Shown here in pieces: positions 13,101-28,100 of a stretch of DNA of 64,000 nucleotides; position 1 is the first letter of the stretch; every line of letters starts with the position of its first letter. The DNA comes from Durusdinium trenchii. Taxonomy: Eukaryota; Sar; Dinophyceae; Suessiales; Symbiodiniaceae. The translations under genes and the position numbers were made by a program. The DNA lies in NCBI GenBank assembly GCA_963970005.1, contig CAXAMN010022917.1:149087-213086 (forward strand), given 5' to 3'. Below the pieces are notes generated by a model. It was given only the letters and a program-made list of their open reading frames with translations. It had not been told where the DNA came from and ran no database searches.

Positions 13101-16100
13101 CTTTCCAAGCATCATCCGGCTTGATGAACTGGGGCCAAGTAAGCCTCAACAGTCAGTCAGCAAACGTTTATCCTTCCATGGGGTCCCTATTCGACGTGCT
13201 TCAAGACCAGGCTTCACCTTTTCTCCGGCAATCATGAAGGTTGAACACAAATGCCCAACACATCTCAGCAACCCCTGCACATCCCAGTACTGCTTTTCCT
13301 CTACCAAGCATGCGGCCCCTTTCCAGGAGTTTCAGCACATTTCTGCGCTGGTTGCTTCACCATTGACGACCGAGTGGCAGCAAGGTGTGGACTCCATTGG
13401 CTCTAGCAGTGACCATCTCGCCCACGCACCACTTCCGTGTGAGAATCGCTGGGCTACACAGCACCAGGAACGTCTCCGTATCCTGGCGCGAGTTGAACGA
13501 ATCGACTCCGTTCACGGCCGGAATTCCAAAGAGAGTGAGTGCCGGCAGACGGCCCGTCGACTGAAGGACCGCCACAAAAGGGAGCGATCGCTGTGTTCAC
13601 GAAGGACCACCACGGTGCGAATTGAACACCGAAACAACCTGCAGCAGGGGTTGTTTGTAGACCGATACCCACGATGTGTTTCCATTTGTCCATCGTTGGT
13701 CGGCGGTGCTGGCGTCACAAACGGGTCGTCATGGACCAATGGAGTCATCGGTGAAGTCGAAAAGGCCAGACCATCCAGACTGGACTGGAAGACAGTCTAA
13801 TACCTACCATACCTACCATACCATACCATACCTACCTACCATACCTTAGTCCAATACCTATACCTACCATACCATACCTTCAAAACAGTCCAGACTGGAA
13901 GATTGGCCTACCGGGCACACACACACACATACACATCTTGTATCGCAGACGAATCGGAGTGTCTCCGCTGCCCGGCAACCCTCACACGGCTGAGCAGTGT
14001 GGAGCGGTCACCACCTTCAAGCATCTTATAAATCATCATCTTGAGAAGCACATGTTCCATGGATTGGCAGGGAAAAAGACGATCGGAAGACCATTTTCGT
14101 CATGTCTCCAAAAGACCCAACTGTTGGTGAACTCCACTGCAATGTTCAGTTGTACCTTCTGAGCAGGTATGTGGATCCCTGGGAGGAGGCCACATACCAA
14201 GCTCCATGTATGTGGGTCACGGGGGGGCACGCCACGGAGGCCTCACACAAAAGAAGAAACTGGTTAAGACCTTTTGGAACATCCGGGTGGGTCATGGTTA
14301 CAATTATGTCCTACCTACCCTGCGGATCCACGTACCTTCTCAGTTGGACTCTCCAATCACCCTATCAAAGAGTGTGTGGACCCATAGGTCTATATATATA
14401 TATATACATATTCATATAATATATGTATATATATATATATTCGATTATATTCGGAAATCCTCAAAAATCTACTGTAACATCCTCCCACCAAACAATCACA
14501 CGTTTGGATTGCTCCATCTTCAGTCAGCTCACCCCACTCTTTCGCTTGTGACTTCCGCCCATCGGCAGCAGGCCGCGGAAGGCCCCGCGCCTGGCCCACA
14601 TAGCTGAAGAGCCGAGTGAGGTCATTGAGGTCATCACAGTCGATGAAGGTCTTCGTCTTGGGCCTCGGCATTTACCAACGGCGAATCGGTGCCTTTCTCG
14701 TCGGAGGCACCGCGAGTTCTTTGGAGTCCGGTGTTGGTGGTTTTCATCCGTCCGCAGAGTCGGATGGACTGGATGATACCGGATGGTTTAGCTCTGAAGT
14801 CTTTCAAAAGCTTGGTGAATTTAGATGAGCTTATAAGTCTAATTGAGTTGAACTATCACAGGGGGGCTCTGACGACATGGCGTGTAGACATGGCTCGCAA
14901 ATGAACTCACGCATGGACCAGCAGCACTACCAATAGGCAAACTTCTTGAGGTAGATTCTTTTGTTCGAAGGATTGACCGCCACCTCCCATTCCACTTCTG
15001 GTCAACATACCTATCAAGTATTTGTCAAGTAGCAGCTGCGGAACCCCCAAAAAACAACATTTGGGATTTGAAGTAGTGTATGTTTGCTCACGCCCAGGTA
15101 GCGGGAATGGTAGCGGGCAGAATCTCAAAATGCTGACCAAAGGCAACCGTAGCTCGAGCTCCATCTTCAGAAGCCTCACGCGCGCACAAAACGAGCAACT
15201 GCAGAAATGGCAAAACATGTGAACATCCGTGAACAACTATATAAGCTGATATCTTACCAGAAATGGCTTACCAACGGTAAGGGGCGAGCTCATATGTTGG
15301 GATGCCCCTCTCATGATTCCACTTGATCACTCTGGGATACTCTTGCTCACGGTGGGAGAATGCCTAAGCTTTTCCCATACATATGGCCTATGGCTGATGC
15401 AAAAAATGCGCTGCCCCAAACATGACACCCACCCAGTAGATGACACATGTTGTTTGTTCTCATCCCTCTGCCTCACCAACTCCGCGTGCCCAAATTATGC
15501 CAATTGCAAACACTGGAAGACGTGTTTCGTCGTTCCGTCGTTCCAAGAAAACGGTTACACAAGTGTGACATAAAAAATAACATGGAGGAACATGAAGCTG
15601 GGCCAGGCGGGAACAAACTCTGCCCAACACTCCGTACAAACTGCTTGCAATCACCACCGCTATAGAAGAAACCAGCAACAAACAAACTTCCAAAATCCAT
15701 AATGTTCCCTTTCAAGCACAAAAACAAACAGGGTGACTTGTTTGGAGGATGTCATAGGAACGCACAACTGCATGCCTCCAACAAGTGTTTATAGTCTACC
15801 ATGTCTGCTAAGCGGCTAAAGCAATAATGCATTGAACAAATAGCATTGACCAAAATCTCAAGAAGTCAAACAAATCTCAAGACGTGTCACTTGCAGGTTG
15901 TGTTACTGTGTTCTTCCGAAAGTTGGCACCGGCTGCTTGTTAAAGCTGCAGCCCTCCCATGTTTCTCTGAATAAACTCATCTCATGAGAGGGATCCAAAT
16001 CCAATCACCGTGGGTGTGATTGGTCCACGTGGGGGTGTGACCCTGTTCTCAGACTGAACAAAAGTAGACCACATCCAAGTCCCTGCAAATCCAATGTTTT

Positions 16101-19100
16101 CAACCACTCCATATGGGACTGGCAATGACTCCAGGTCAGTGGGGGTGCCGAGTCCAGGTCGGCCCCGATCGGCATCTCTTCCAGTCCATCGGCAGGTAGA
16201 AATGGCCCAAAGCATCGGATGGAAGAGTTTTAGACCTACTTGCCTAGATCTTCCAACTGTGCCACATGTCTGCTTTTTCATGTAAAAAAGACACGCCCCA
16301 AGGCTTTTGATGTGGCATTTGTTCTGTTGGAAGATCCTGGTTTTGAGGTATGGATGCATTCCATCGGGTCGACACCGTTCCATTTCAAGTCCGTGGAGCC
16401 TGGCCATCGATCCTGCGGCATTCTTCTGATGGCACAAGAAGTAGCGGAACCTGCCCGACACGCTGCCCGAGCGCGGCGGAGGAACCGCGCGGGGGAGGAA
16501 CCGGTGGGCGGAAGGACTCATGGGGACTGTGCTGGGTGCGACCTAGCAGCACCAGCGTTACGTAGTAGCGATGCCCCTTTGTTCCTAGTAGCGTCCGATC
16601 GCTGAGTTCGTAGCGATGCCAGGAGCCCCTAGTGCTGGGTGCGACCCTTCGCAGCACCCTTCGCACTACCAGGCTGTGCTTCTCCGAGGTTTTGGAGGCC
16701 GAGTGCTGTGCTTTTTTTCGCGGTCGAGAGACGGCCCTGGCTTGAAAAGAACAAGGCTCTGCAGCTACTGCCTTGGTGTGTCCAATTTCCCACTCTTCCG
16801 CCCTCCAGAACACGAGCTCCATGTCCAGCCAAGCGACTGTTTCTGGTACTTCTGCTGGAAGTATCGGTACATCCCCAGGCCCATGGTCCCCAGAATGGAT
16901 GCAATCATCATGGATAGAAAAAGCATCACCTGAACCGCAGAGCCGGTGGAACCTTGAGGGAATCTTTTAGAGAGATTGGGTCAATAAGGTTACATGCGGA
17001 GCTCTGCTTGCTATACTGGGTACAGTAGGAGCCTCTTCAGGACACGCGACCTTTCCATCGATTCTACTACCAACCTGTCAGCCTGTACAGGCCTTTTAAG
17101 TCCAGTGACCACCTGGTTGGTCTTATTACGTTGGTTTCAGAGGTTCGATGGCACTGGCACCAAGATGCCTTAGACAGCTGGGGGCTGGGGGTTCATATCA
17201 ACAACCCAACTGGGAGGATTGTGCTAATCTCAACCCAGTACAGATGAGTTGTGTTTTTTTTGTGGTGTGGGGCTTATACACTGGGTCTGTACCTACGCGG
17301 GTGCCTACGCCTGGGCTCCCCTCCCAAGCAAATGCCTACGCGAGAGGTTCTCTTTGTTAGGTGCCTACGCGGGATGCCTACGCAGGGTACTGTCACCAAC
17401 TTTAGTCACATCAGGTGACTCGAAAATAGAAGAGCTATATAATCCGCAAGTAGTGGCCCGATGCGACCGGGTCACATCAGGTTCCTGTTTACAAGGCGTT
17501 TACAGCTTTGCTACCGATGGCCAGATAGATTTTGTATCAAGCCGATCCAATTACAGTGTGGAAGCAGCAGCACATAAGCAGCGCACAACAAGCAGAAAAC
17601 AAGAGGCAGCAGCAGCAGCAGCAGCAGCCAAGCAGCAGCAAAAGCAGCAGCCAAGCAGTAGCAGCAGCCAATAGCTTCTTGCCTACGCGCTGCTTCCGCG
17701 AGCGCCTACGCGGCGCCTACGCGAAAATAGGTCCATTGATTATGGTACCAACAGGGTGCGCACAGTTGTAGCTCAAGAGCCGGTGTGCCAGACCAAGCAC
17801 GATCAAGCTTTTGACCTCAAAAACCAATGTGCCCCCATAGCTTCGACAAACAAACTTCAAACATCCACTGTAGCCATGTCGTTACAATTCATTTTCATTT
17901 TCCTTCCCCACTGGAATTTGCAAGCAAGTGCCAAGTTAAACAACTACAAGCCAACATTATCTTTCCCCAAGACCCTTGAACAACTTTTAAAGAAGTCTGA
18001 ATAAGAAAATTCAGGCTTTCATGAAAAGGGTGCCTACGCAAGACTGCCTACGCAAATCTTTCAACACCCACCTACGCAAAATGCTTACACGACGCCTACG
18101 CCCCAAGCAGAACAGCCTCCGCGACTTCTCAACAGTTCCCTTTTTGTATAAACCTAATCATTTGCAAAAAAAACGTGGCTCAGATCAAATCTTGTTGGCT
18201 GCTAACAGATTTCCATGCTCCATGGACCATCGCTGGATTCACAGCAACCTCTGGGAGGTGGAGGCATTTTTTGTCGGCGAAGAGCTGAGCTACAGGAGTG
18301 ACTCTCAAACCCCGCCGTGAACAAAGTCAACACTGAATCTCACTGATGGATGAAGTGTTGAGCTTAAGGCTTTAAAAAAGTTGTCGTATAAAAAAATTGG
18401 TGTCCTTCCGAAACTCTCCCCGCGGTCAAAGTCCAAGAAGAAATACATAAATGAAGACTCACCTCATTTTGGATCGCCACAGAAGACACCTCACCCAACG
18501 GACGCACCGTCCGCCAGACAGGTGCTGGACACCACGCATTGAGAAGCTACAGCATTACAAAACCCTCAACCGGTTCACGCAAGTTCCCTGTCCCGAAAAG
18601 AATTCTGCAAGTTGTGAGTTGAGTAGGGAGGAAAGGTTGGATTGGCAGAAGAAGTTCCGACTCATTCATGGAGCGGTCATGGAAGCGTCGTCCACTTCCC
18701 TTCGCTCCGAGAAGCCACCAGGATCGTCACTTGTGGATCCGAGTCCTTCACCGAAATGGAGCCTCTCAAGGTCAAAGGCGGAAGGCGCGCCCAGACAGCG
18801 CCGCACCCGGGTTGGTTGCATCGCTCGAACCATGGCCGAATCATTTGTTTGCTTTAACGTGTTTTGGAGTTGGGTCTGGTTGGATTTGCACGGCATGTTG
18901 GTGTTTGGGTCTGGTGGGGTTTTCGTCTGGTGGAGTCCACGCGTGACCAGTTTTTTAGCGGATGGCAGGGAGATGGTCATGGCGGCCCTGAACATGACTT
19001 GCAGAAACGAAGTCGGAAGGGGACACGACACATCTACTACCTATGGAACCCCAAACCGACCAATTGGTCGTTCGCCTGATGGTTGGCTCAAGGATGATCA

Positions 19101-22100
19101 CGAGTCGCCGACGGGAGGACGATAATGAGTCGCCGAGTCGCCCCTTTCCAGCAACCCGACGGGTGTGATCAATTGAGGGATCGGCACGGATGGGCAAGAG
19201 ATCAGTCAAGAAGGAATATACCGGTGGCTGCCCAATTGGAATACAAACACTTATCACTGTTGTTACGGGGGTTGTGCCCAAATGCTCAAGCTGCTAGACA
19301 AATATAGTGTGAAGCTTCGAGTGTTCCAAATGTTCCACGTCTGTCTGCGTGGCTTGCTGGAGGTCATTTGATGTCCAAACACGTGTCTGGCATACCATCC
19401 TGACAGTCAGGAGCCGAACAATGTCATATACGTTAACTATACAATGTATATGCAAATGAATGCATACAGTCTGTATCTAGCAAATCACAAGAACTAGAAG
19501 CCTTATGAAGCCTTTTACCTTGCAAACCCATGATGCTCATCATGTCATCTTCAGCACCCGTCACCGACGTCCATGCACCGACGTCCAACGGACTCACGCC
19601 GAGGACGGGTTACGCCCAGGTGCCCATGTCGAGAATCACCAGCATGCCGCCCAGAAGGAAGTTGTCCAACCAGTTGCAGATCCTAAAAAACAACACCGAT
19701 GGACCATGGACGGCGGTATGTTCCGCGGGTTCTCGAAGCCACACGGGTTACCCGAGCCCCAACAAGCCCGGGAGAGAGAGAGAGAGAGAAGAAACGTAGG
19801 GCTCGGGTGGATGCATGTCCAACATTAAGCTGCTGGATAACGACTGGTTGAGCAGCTTTTGAGCAGGTGGTGCAGGATTGTGCCCATCGATCTTGGGCTT
19901 CGGCCTCATAGTGGGGGGAGGTGCCCTTGACCCCGCAGGTATGTCACCTCCCGATAAACGCACGGGGCTGTGGGGATGCAAAGTGGTTTGAGAAGCCCTA
20001 CACTCTGGGGAGGACCAAAACAGAACCACCAAGTATATACATAGGCGCAGCATATCATGTGATGCGTCGTGTCACCCTACACGTACTCCTACACGTCTAA
20101 TCAAACATTATATGAACCTTCATCTTTGCACAGAAATGCTTTCTGTAGTGATTCTCACTGATCTTCACCTGTGTCCATGTACCTCCAGCGTCTTTAAACA
20201 ACCGGTGGTCCATTGCACCCTCTCCTCCTTTCCTCGCCTGCCAAGACACGTGAAGCGCCAGGGCTTGTAGTAGGCCACCAGGGTGAGATTGATGTATAAA
20301 ATAATGCCTACAATACAAGAAGCTCGAGTATGCTCGAGTCCAATTCAGCACACTTCCCGAGCTCGTTTCACGGCGCCGTTTCAATGGAAACAGCCCGAAA
20401 GCGCAGTCAGGAAACGGCACTGGGGAGGGCGGTCGACGAACAGCATCTGGAAAGATCACTATGACGACTATGCCCTAGGGCTCCAACTACCTCCTGAGAA
20501 GATGGTTGGGGTGGATTTGGGGGGGTCTAACCACCTTCTGAGGATATGGTTGGAGCCCTATGGGTGATCACTTCATGGAGGTCAAATTTGAAACAACCCT
20601 GAGCAAAAATACATAAAAATACCATAATGAGCAGCGGAATCGGGAAGGGTTCAGCAAAAAGCTCGCTCCGAAGAAAAACGCGTCCCAGGTCGAACATGAA
20701 TGAAGTGGCAGCATCCCCCAGATTCGAAGTTGGACAAAGTTGGTACTTCTTGTAGATATCAACTGCCTTGGGCGCTTAGGGGCTTAGGACAATACCCACG
20801 AGGTGAAAACCACAAACGAATCCTCCTTGCAAGGACCTGGAAAAAAAAGACATAGTTGCACACACTGAACCCGAAAAAGGACCCCGCATGGGGAGCAAGG
20901 TTTTGTGGGCTTGCTTCCCAAGCAAAAGGTGCATATGCTCAGCTGACAAGCCAACTCACACCACACGTGATCCACGTCTAGGCCGTAGATCTCACCAACG
21001 AAATCACTTCCAGGGCCCTCTTCCCCACCATCCAACATGAACAAGAAAGAAAAAAACACGTGGGAGATCGTGGGAGGCTGGAAACTGACCAGAGCAGCAC
21101 TCCAACCTGAATTGAATTTATAACAAAATCGCGCCACGGAACGGCCTTTTCTACACCCCTGGTCTACGCACTTGAGATGAATCAACACAATTCAGAACCA
21201 GCACCACCCAGGTCAGGTGGTTCAATAAGAACGCCCCGAATAATACCGTGTGTTTTCAGGTCAATCACCCTCAAAGCTGGGTGGTGCTGGTATACAGTAA
21301 GTATACAGTAAGTGTTTAAAACAATACGTAAGCCATTGACTGCCAGGAGCAAAAAAAAACGATCAAAAACTGGAAGATTTGTCTTGTGCTTGGCCAGCCA
21401 TTCTTTATAGGTGTGAGCCAGCCATTGGTGCCATGGAGCTCATCATCAGCAGCTGGCCAGGTGTGCTGGTGACCAGGGGACACATCACCACCAAAGCATT
21501 TCCTGCAGTGATGCGAGCAAAGATGTGACCGGTTCCTGTCGCCAAAGGCTTGAGTTCTTCAGAGTTCTTCATCCAAGTTCTTCCTGTCACTTAGCAAACC
21601 TTGAAGAACTCAAGTCAGGTCACCAATGACGCTTGACCGAACAAACAAATTAGTGACACACACACTGCATATATAAATCCAATATCATAAAATATACAGT
21701 ACAGTAAAAGGATCTCAGTACAGGAAAAAAGATTGAAAAAGTCCTCCAGCGAGCCATTGCTGGGGTAACTAGTGTTTCCATCATGCGCTGGAAGCCCCAG
21801 CCCAAGTCAGCAGGAAGTCTCAGCTTGGTCGGAGCTTAGTGATTGGTTTGGGCCACAAGAAGTTAAGATCCTTCAAGAGGTGGCCAAGTGCAGGTTGCAC
21901 CAGCCCCGGCAAGTCCCGCAGGTTCATTCGACCTTAAAACCAGTTGGCCTTGGTGCCCACATGGGTGATGAAAGCTTGACAACATGTCCTCTTCAATGAA
22001 GCGCCACGTCTTCCTGCTGTCCCTTGCACCCCCCCAAAAACACACTTTGACTCACGAACATGGAAGTGGAAAACAAGCCGGTTTTTCTTTTAAGAAGACA

Positions 22101-25100
22101 GTAGTATTCCAGTGCAGTGAGTCACACTGAGTCACACTATATTTCTTGGGACCGCTGGCCACTCCACCTGCCGTCTTCGGCCATGTTCGTCTGAGGCTCG
22201 GATCAGAAAGAACACCGAGGCGATCTCCATGCCGGGACGAAAGCGCTTCGTGAGGAACGAGCATGAACCTGGGAATTGGCTTCGGAAGCCCAAGGTTCAC
22301 CTGGAGAAATCAACCATCAACCATCTTCCCCCGAGAAAAAAAAAGGGGGACGTGACCCAGGAAAAAAAACAAAAGAAGAAAACCTTACAAAGCCAAACGC
22401 AGGGAACTCAAGAACTGCGCATCCGACCTGCAGGACGACCGGAAGGGACGTGAACTCACTCACTCACGCGGTGTCCCCGTGGAGTGAAGTAAGGGACGTT
22501 TTGTTTCACTCCGCGCCACCTGCGGAGTGCAGAAATTGGAGTCAATATGACCTAGAAGGCTCCTGGCCCACATCCGAAGGTAGTTAGACCCCCAACACCT
22601 ACCACCTGGCCACCTTGTGAGGTGTTTGGAGCCCTAGGGTGAGTCGACTTGTCCTAGGACTGTGCGGAAGAACGCGAGCCCGCCCTGTCCACGCGAAGCC
22701 GGTGCATCGCGCCTGGCCACTCTCCGTGGGAGTTCCACTGTGACGATCCAAGTGCAAACCGCCAAGAAGAAGATGGGCATGAGGCAAGAGAAGCCTGGAG
22801 AGCTTGCTCGGTGGGTGTTGAAACATCCCATAATCCCCATGTATAGACCACCAACAAAAATATCCAAATCCCCCCAGAATCCCAACAATTTAGGAGACAG
22901 AAAGGGCTGGTGTTTGGTCCCTAAGTGAGTGGAGTAGCTGGGCACTCCTAACCTCCATTAAGCATTCCTTTGTGAGTCATGGATAATGGTTTTTATTGGA
23001 CAACGTTTCTATCTATTGGTGGACGACTAGAAGCTCCAAGAACCGGGTGCGTTAGCTCGTCCGGCGCTGGCCAGGTGGATTGCCGTTCTCTAATCTAGAA
23101 ACCATACGCGACCGGTTCGTTGTTCCCTTTTTGAGACCGTGTTACATGGGATGTGGAATCCCTAGGAGTATGTACTTTCAATGTAGATCTGATTCGACCC
23201 TCAACTGTTTGAATAATATTGAAGATGGCTCCCTTGGATCATGAAACACACTTGGTGCTGCAGTTCCAAGTCAGAGCGGTTCTTGGAAGTTGTGCCCCCC
23301 TTCTTCACTCGGGTTCAACCTCTTCCAGCTGCGGCTGGCTCTCGCTGATGTGCTGAGACACCGCCGATGACAAACATGGTCACGTGCTCGCTTTCGCCAT
23401 CACCTGGACGCATTCCAAAGGCAGCCACAAGGAGTCACAAAGGGGCGCCTGTTGGAGGATAGGGTGCCCAGCTACTCCACTCACTGGATGGGACTAAAAA
23501 ACCACCCAACTCCATGTGACTCCTGGGCGATGGCCACTGCTTTTCATCTCCCAGGTGCGAACACTTGCAGGTCACCCTCACATCTCGGAATCAATTGCGA
23601 TAAAGGGCGCGTGCATGAGCCACCGTGACGGTTTCAAAACTGAGGAGGACTTGCTCTCTCTCTCTCTCTCTCTATAAGCTTCTGGTCAAGAAAAGGGCTA
23701 TATACAGTAGCTGTCCATGTTCTAGCAGACTCTAGATTCCAGCACCAGCTAACACATCAAACATACATCAATCAAGTGGGAGCTTCCCTCCACGGTTATT
23801 GTAGAATTCCTTCCTTGACCCGGTGAAGCTGGGGCTCATCCCCGCTCGACCCGTCGCTCTCGTGCCCAGCGGCAGAACACCGTCTTGTAGCGCTTGACGG
23901 TGTAGGCGCCGTTGGGATGGCTGTTGCACTGGAAGGGTGCCAGCAGCATCGAGAAGAGCACGATGAAGAAGATTAAGAAGATGCTCCCAGCGGTCCTGGA
24001 TGTGGCGCCGAAAAACAAGGGGGAAGAATCTGCATCGAGCGGTGTGAAGAAGAGGGTGCCAGGGTGCTGGTATAGACAAACGACGGATACTACGTACAGT
24101 ATGTTACTATACAACTAAATCGGATGAAATAGGCTGTCGCCCCCCAAAAATATCAACAATTACGGATGACATATATAGGATACACCACCTTTGGGGGAGT
24201 TGCCCACCCACCCGGCCTCGACAAAAACTACATCGCGTAACCGTTACCTTTTTTTCATGTGTTGTTTTTTTGCGTTGGAAGGAAGTCGTCCTGGACACAG
24301 TGTCATGTGATCTTTTGAGGGTTTGTGGCCGTCCGAGCAGCACGCATTAGTAGCAGGCGCCAGCAAACGGGGCGATGCGAAACCAAACGATCTTTCGAGA
24401 AAAAAAGATCGCATCACGGTGAACGAACGGCGGCGCAGCTTTGTGACTTCTCGAACAACAATGCCTCCCCCTTAGGCCCAAAGGATCCTAAAGATCCTAA
24501 AGGTAAATGTGCGCCTGCCATGTCATGGACCACAGGATGCCACAGAGATCGCCATGGACCTTTACAGAGTATCCATCGCCATCTCCTATAAAGGATCCTT
24601 TAGGCCTACCATGTCATGGACCGGATATGGTGATCGACTTCGTCGTCTCCTTTAAGGCCTGCCGGGTGGCCCACGAGTTCTCAGGCCACCCTTTCGGTGT
24701 CCGTGCCGCAGATCTAGCTTATCATGAAAGAGTGAACGCCTGACCAATGTGACTAGCTTGTAGTTGAGTGTGCAAGCTTGCACTTGATGATAGAAGTCAA
24801 GCCATCATAGTGCTGCCCGAAAACTCACACGGCCGTACCCAAACTCAAGCAGTGCAGGATTGAACTCCAGGTTCCTCTCGCGAGTCTCCTGAGCAAGTTG
24901 CTCCACCTGAAGTTGCGGGACCGGGACCAGCAAAGGTAGCACAGGTGCACGATCAACGCCACTAACCTGGGCATGGCGGCGTGCTCCTCATTCCCACTTC
25001 TGGTGGAGCTATATACTTGAACCAAAAACCCCGGGTGGGCACAAATGATACCTGTAAAGCTTCCAGCTGTGCACAACTTGACTATCACAATCACAAGCTG

Positions 25101-28100
25101 GACGGACACAGCAGGCCTAAGTGACTTCTGCATCGAGCCTATGGCCGAACCCTCCAAAGGGACACCTCTGGTCGATCAACACGCCGCTCTTGTGGAGGGT
25201 GGTATCAACAGCGCGCCGGGTGTCACCTGGTTGCATCTACCCGCACCCCACAGAAAACACGTCGGAGTCGGAGAGAAATGGCGACTTCAGGCAGCTCCAT
25301 CCTATGTGGGTGGGTTTGACCATGTGAGAAACCCTCCCTGTGCATGTGCGACGCGCAGACGTCCCATCCTCCTCTCCGATCCGAAGGGCGGCGCCGCGTA
25401 CGCCGCGTGGAGGCGGCGGTCTCGGGAGCCGAGGGGCATTAACAGCGGGATCAACAAAGCCCGGAAGCTGAACAAAGCCACCTCAAGCGAATTGATCGAG
25501 GTGGCAAAACCCAAACCATTTTCAGGTCATCTGCGGAGGAGTGCGGCGGCAAAGCAAAGTATCATCAGTTTACCAAAAGCATACAAAATGGCCGAGTATG
25601 TCCGTTCCGTGCGAGCTCGAACTCGCGCCGCACGACTCGTGCCAGGTGGTGTTTCTTTGTTCAGGTGGCTTGTCTGAACCGAAGCAGTTTCCTCGCTCTG
25701 CAAGAGGTTCATGTCATGATACATGTTCCCTGCAAATCTGCCACCCCAACATCCAAAGTAGTAGCAAGGACGCTACTAGGTGGAGGCCATTGGTGTGGAA
25801 TCCGAAGCATGGTATGAAAACAGAACGACCATGGCGGTGTCAGGCACCAAAAAGGCCTCTGAATCCATGTGTTTTTTCGACGGGACGTTGGATTATCTTC
25901 CAATCCGGAGAAATTACCCAAGGCACAGAGCTGAGAGTGGCCACGCAGCTGATCCTTAGGTTCCAGATCACCATTTCTCAAGGCATCCTATGTATGCCGC
26001 AGTATGCCAATTATATTCATTTATATTAATAATTTCTATACCTATTATACCAGGACCCTCCAAGGGGTGCCCTGTCTGGAAGCCTAGGCCGGTCGTGTGG
26101 GGTAGTCCAGCCACACCCCAAAATGAGTTTCCAGGTTTATACAGATCTGTATACGGTATTTGTATCCTATTCGTCAGGATGTACGTAGATCTATTCGTGG
26201 ACCTTCCACGGGTGTTGTGGACCAACACCCGTGGCCACGAGAGATAAGCACAACACCCGTTCTTCCGGCAAAGTTGCCAGTTCAAAATTCGCATTACAGT
26301 AGAAACATTATTAAAAGTCAGTGTGTGAAAACAAGTCAGTGTGTGAAAACAAAAGCAAATAAAACAGCTTGCATTTGCTTGACAAAATGCAATGTCCATT
26401 GATCGAATAGGCAGCAAAAAATGCATAGCTAGGAAGAGCCAGTGTGTCTGCAGTGTTAAACGTGGAGCCCAAACAGCACGGTTTTCCATGTTTTGTGCAC
26501 CATCCGATGCCGTTTTTGCTTCATCCCATGAATCGTCAGGATTCATGGTTTGCATGGATAATTGACTCCCTCCGTTTCCCCAAAAATTCACCTATCTCCT
26601 CCATCCCGTTCGGTGCACTCGTGGGCTTCGACCCGCGAAACTCCCGGGTAGGCATAGCATCGAGAGCATGTCAAGATCAACGCTGAGGACCTCTAGAAAG
26701 ACCAAAATGCTCGCGAAGGGCTCTCGCCAATCCTGGGCAGCTCGCGGGGTTTCTATCAATTGAGACGGAAGTACTGGGTTTGAACATGGTTGAACTTCCA
26801 AATCCGGGTGCTTCAGAAACCACCTGCTTTCGGGTCCCCAAACTGCCGAAGCTTGGAGGGTCCTGGTGGTTGAACTTAACTCCAAAGAACGAGACTTCAA
26901 GTCTCCCAGAAATCGGAAGGATGAATCAATTCGTCAGCCTAGTACATGTGACTGACAAGGCACTTATCCCCTATGGATCGACATACTCGCCCTTCTTACG
27001 GTGAGTAAGGGGACACCTTTGATTTAGAGTTGGAGGGGCCCCCCGTCGTATAGAGACTTCCTTGAGAGAAACATGCATAGTAAATAGGCAAAAACCACCA
27101 GTTTGTAGCATTTCAACTTCCATGTTAGCTCCAAGGACTGTATGGATCGATCTTCTTGGCGCCAAATCAGCAAGTGTTCAATAGTGTTCAAATCATTTTA
27201 CTCCGGGGTGATGGGAATTGGCAATTCGTACTTCTGAAAAGGATGTCCCTCCACAGTGGATGTTTTCTCCACTTTCTCTAGTGGAAAGCCACCCAAATAG
27301 GGACCCTCTCCCCGCAGCGCAGGGCCACAGGATCGCCGCGGGCTCGCTGCCCCTGAGCGTCAATCTCGAAGCGGCGCAGCACTGAGAGGATCTGGACCAT
27401 GGTGATGAGTTGCTGAAAGCCCGAAGCGATGACCAACATGGAGCTGGGCTGCTTCCTCAGTGCTGCGAGAAACGCCTTGCGTGTGGCGTTTGAGTGCAGC
27501 GACTCCATAGCCTTAAAGGACCAGAAGCAGGGGAATGGGGTGATATTGGCAAATTGCAAAAATGCCTCAAGTGGAGACGTTAGTCCGAGGCCTCAGCTGT
27601 TTCACGAGAACGGAACATGACCTGGGTCCTGAGCTTGTGCCTTCTTTTGACAGCCAAAAAATAACTCACCATATCTCACCATCCCGCCCATCCCCAGTCA
27701 TACAGCATGGTTGTGAGTCCGGGTCACGAGATGGACTCATAAAGCAGCATCAAATACAAGAATGCCACTGCACCTGACACGGCGGACAAGAAGCGGGTCC
27801 GCGTGAAAAACACATCCTTTCCTGACTTGAGGGTCATATCGTCTACTGTGTGCGTATAGACCTTGGGAAGCAAGACCCCCCCCAAAAAAGACAATCATAT
27901 ATATATATATATAATTACTCTGAAAGTTTAAAAACTGCACGAGGCTTTGCTAGAAACAAGGTAGTGTTTTGCTGACGTCCCAACACTTTAACCAGAATTA
28001 ATACAGTAGCACAGGTGTTCTACGGCTTTTCAACGGGCTCGACTTAGTGCTTTGGAACATGCAAAACGTTTTGCAAAAACGGCTTGAATCTCTGTCTTCT

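Noticed and set aside
13090..13800. 236-codon plus-strand open frame, the longest in the window
   Set aside because: It is antisense to the TIR exons 13,114-13,144 and 13,382-13,482, has no motif, and the minus-strand frame is supported by gene B.
19078..19096. GGTTGGCTCAAG resembling the 3' end of the dinoflagellate spliced leader
   Set aside because: Only about ten bases match and the upstream leader bases do not; chance is plausible and there is no adjacent transcript start.
18451..19125. 224-codon plus-strand open frame
   Set aside because: Antisense to exon 18,719-18,762, whose minus frame shows synonymous change against gene B.
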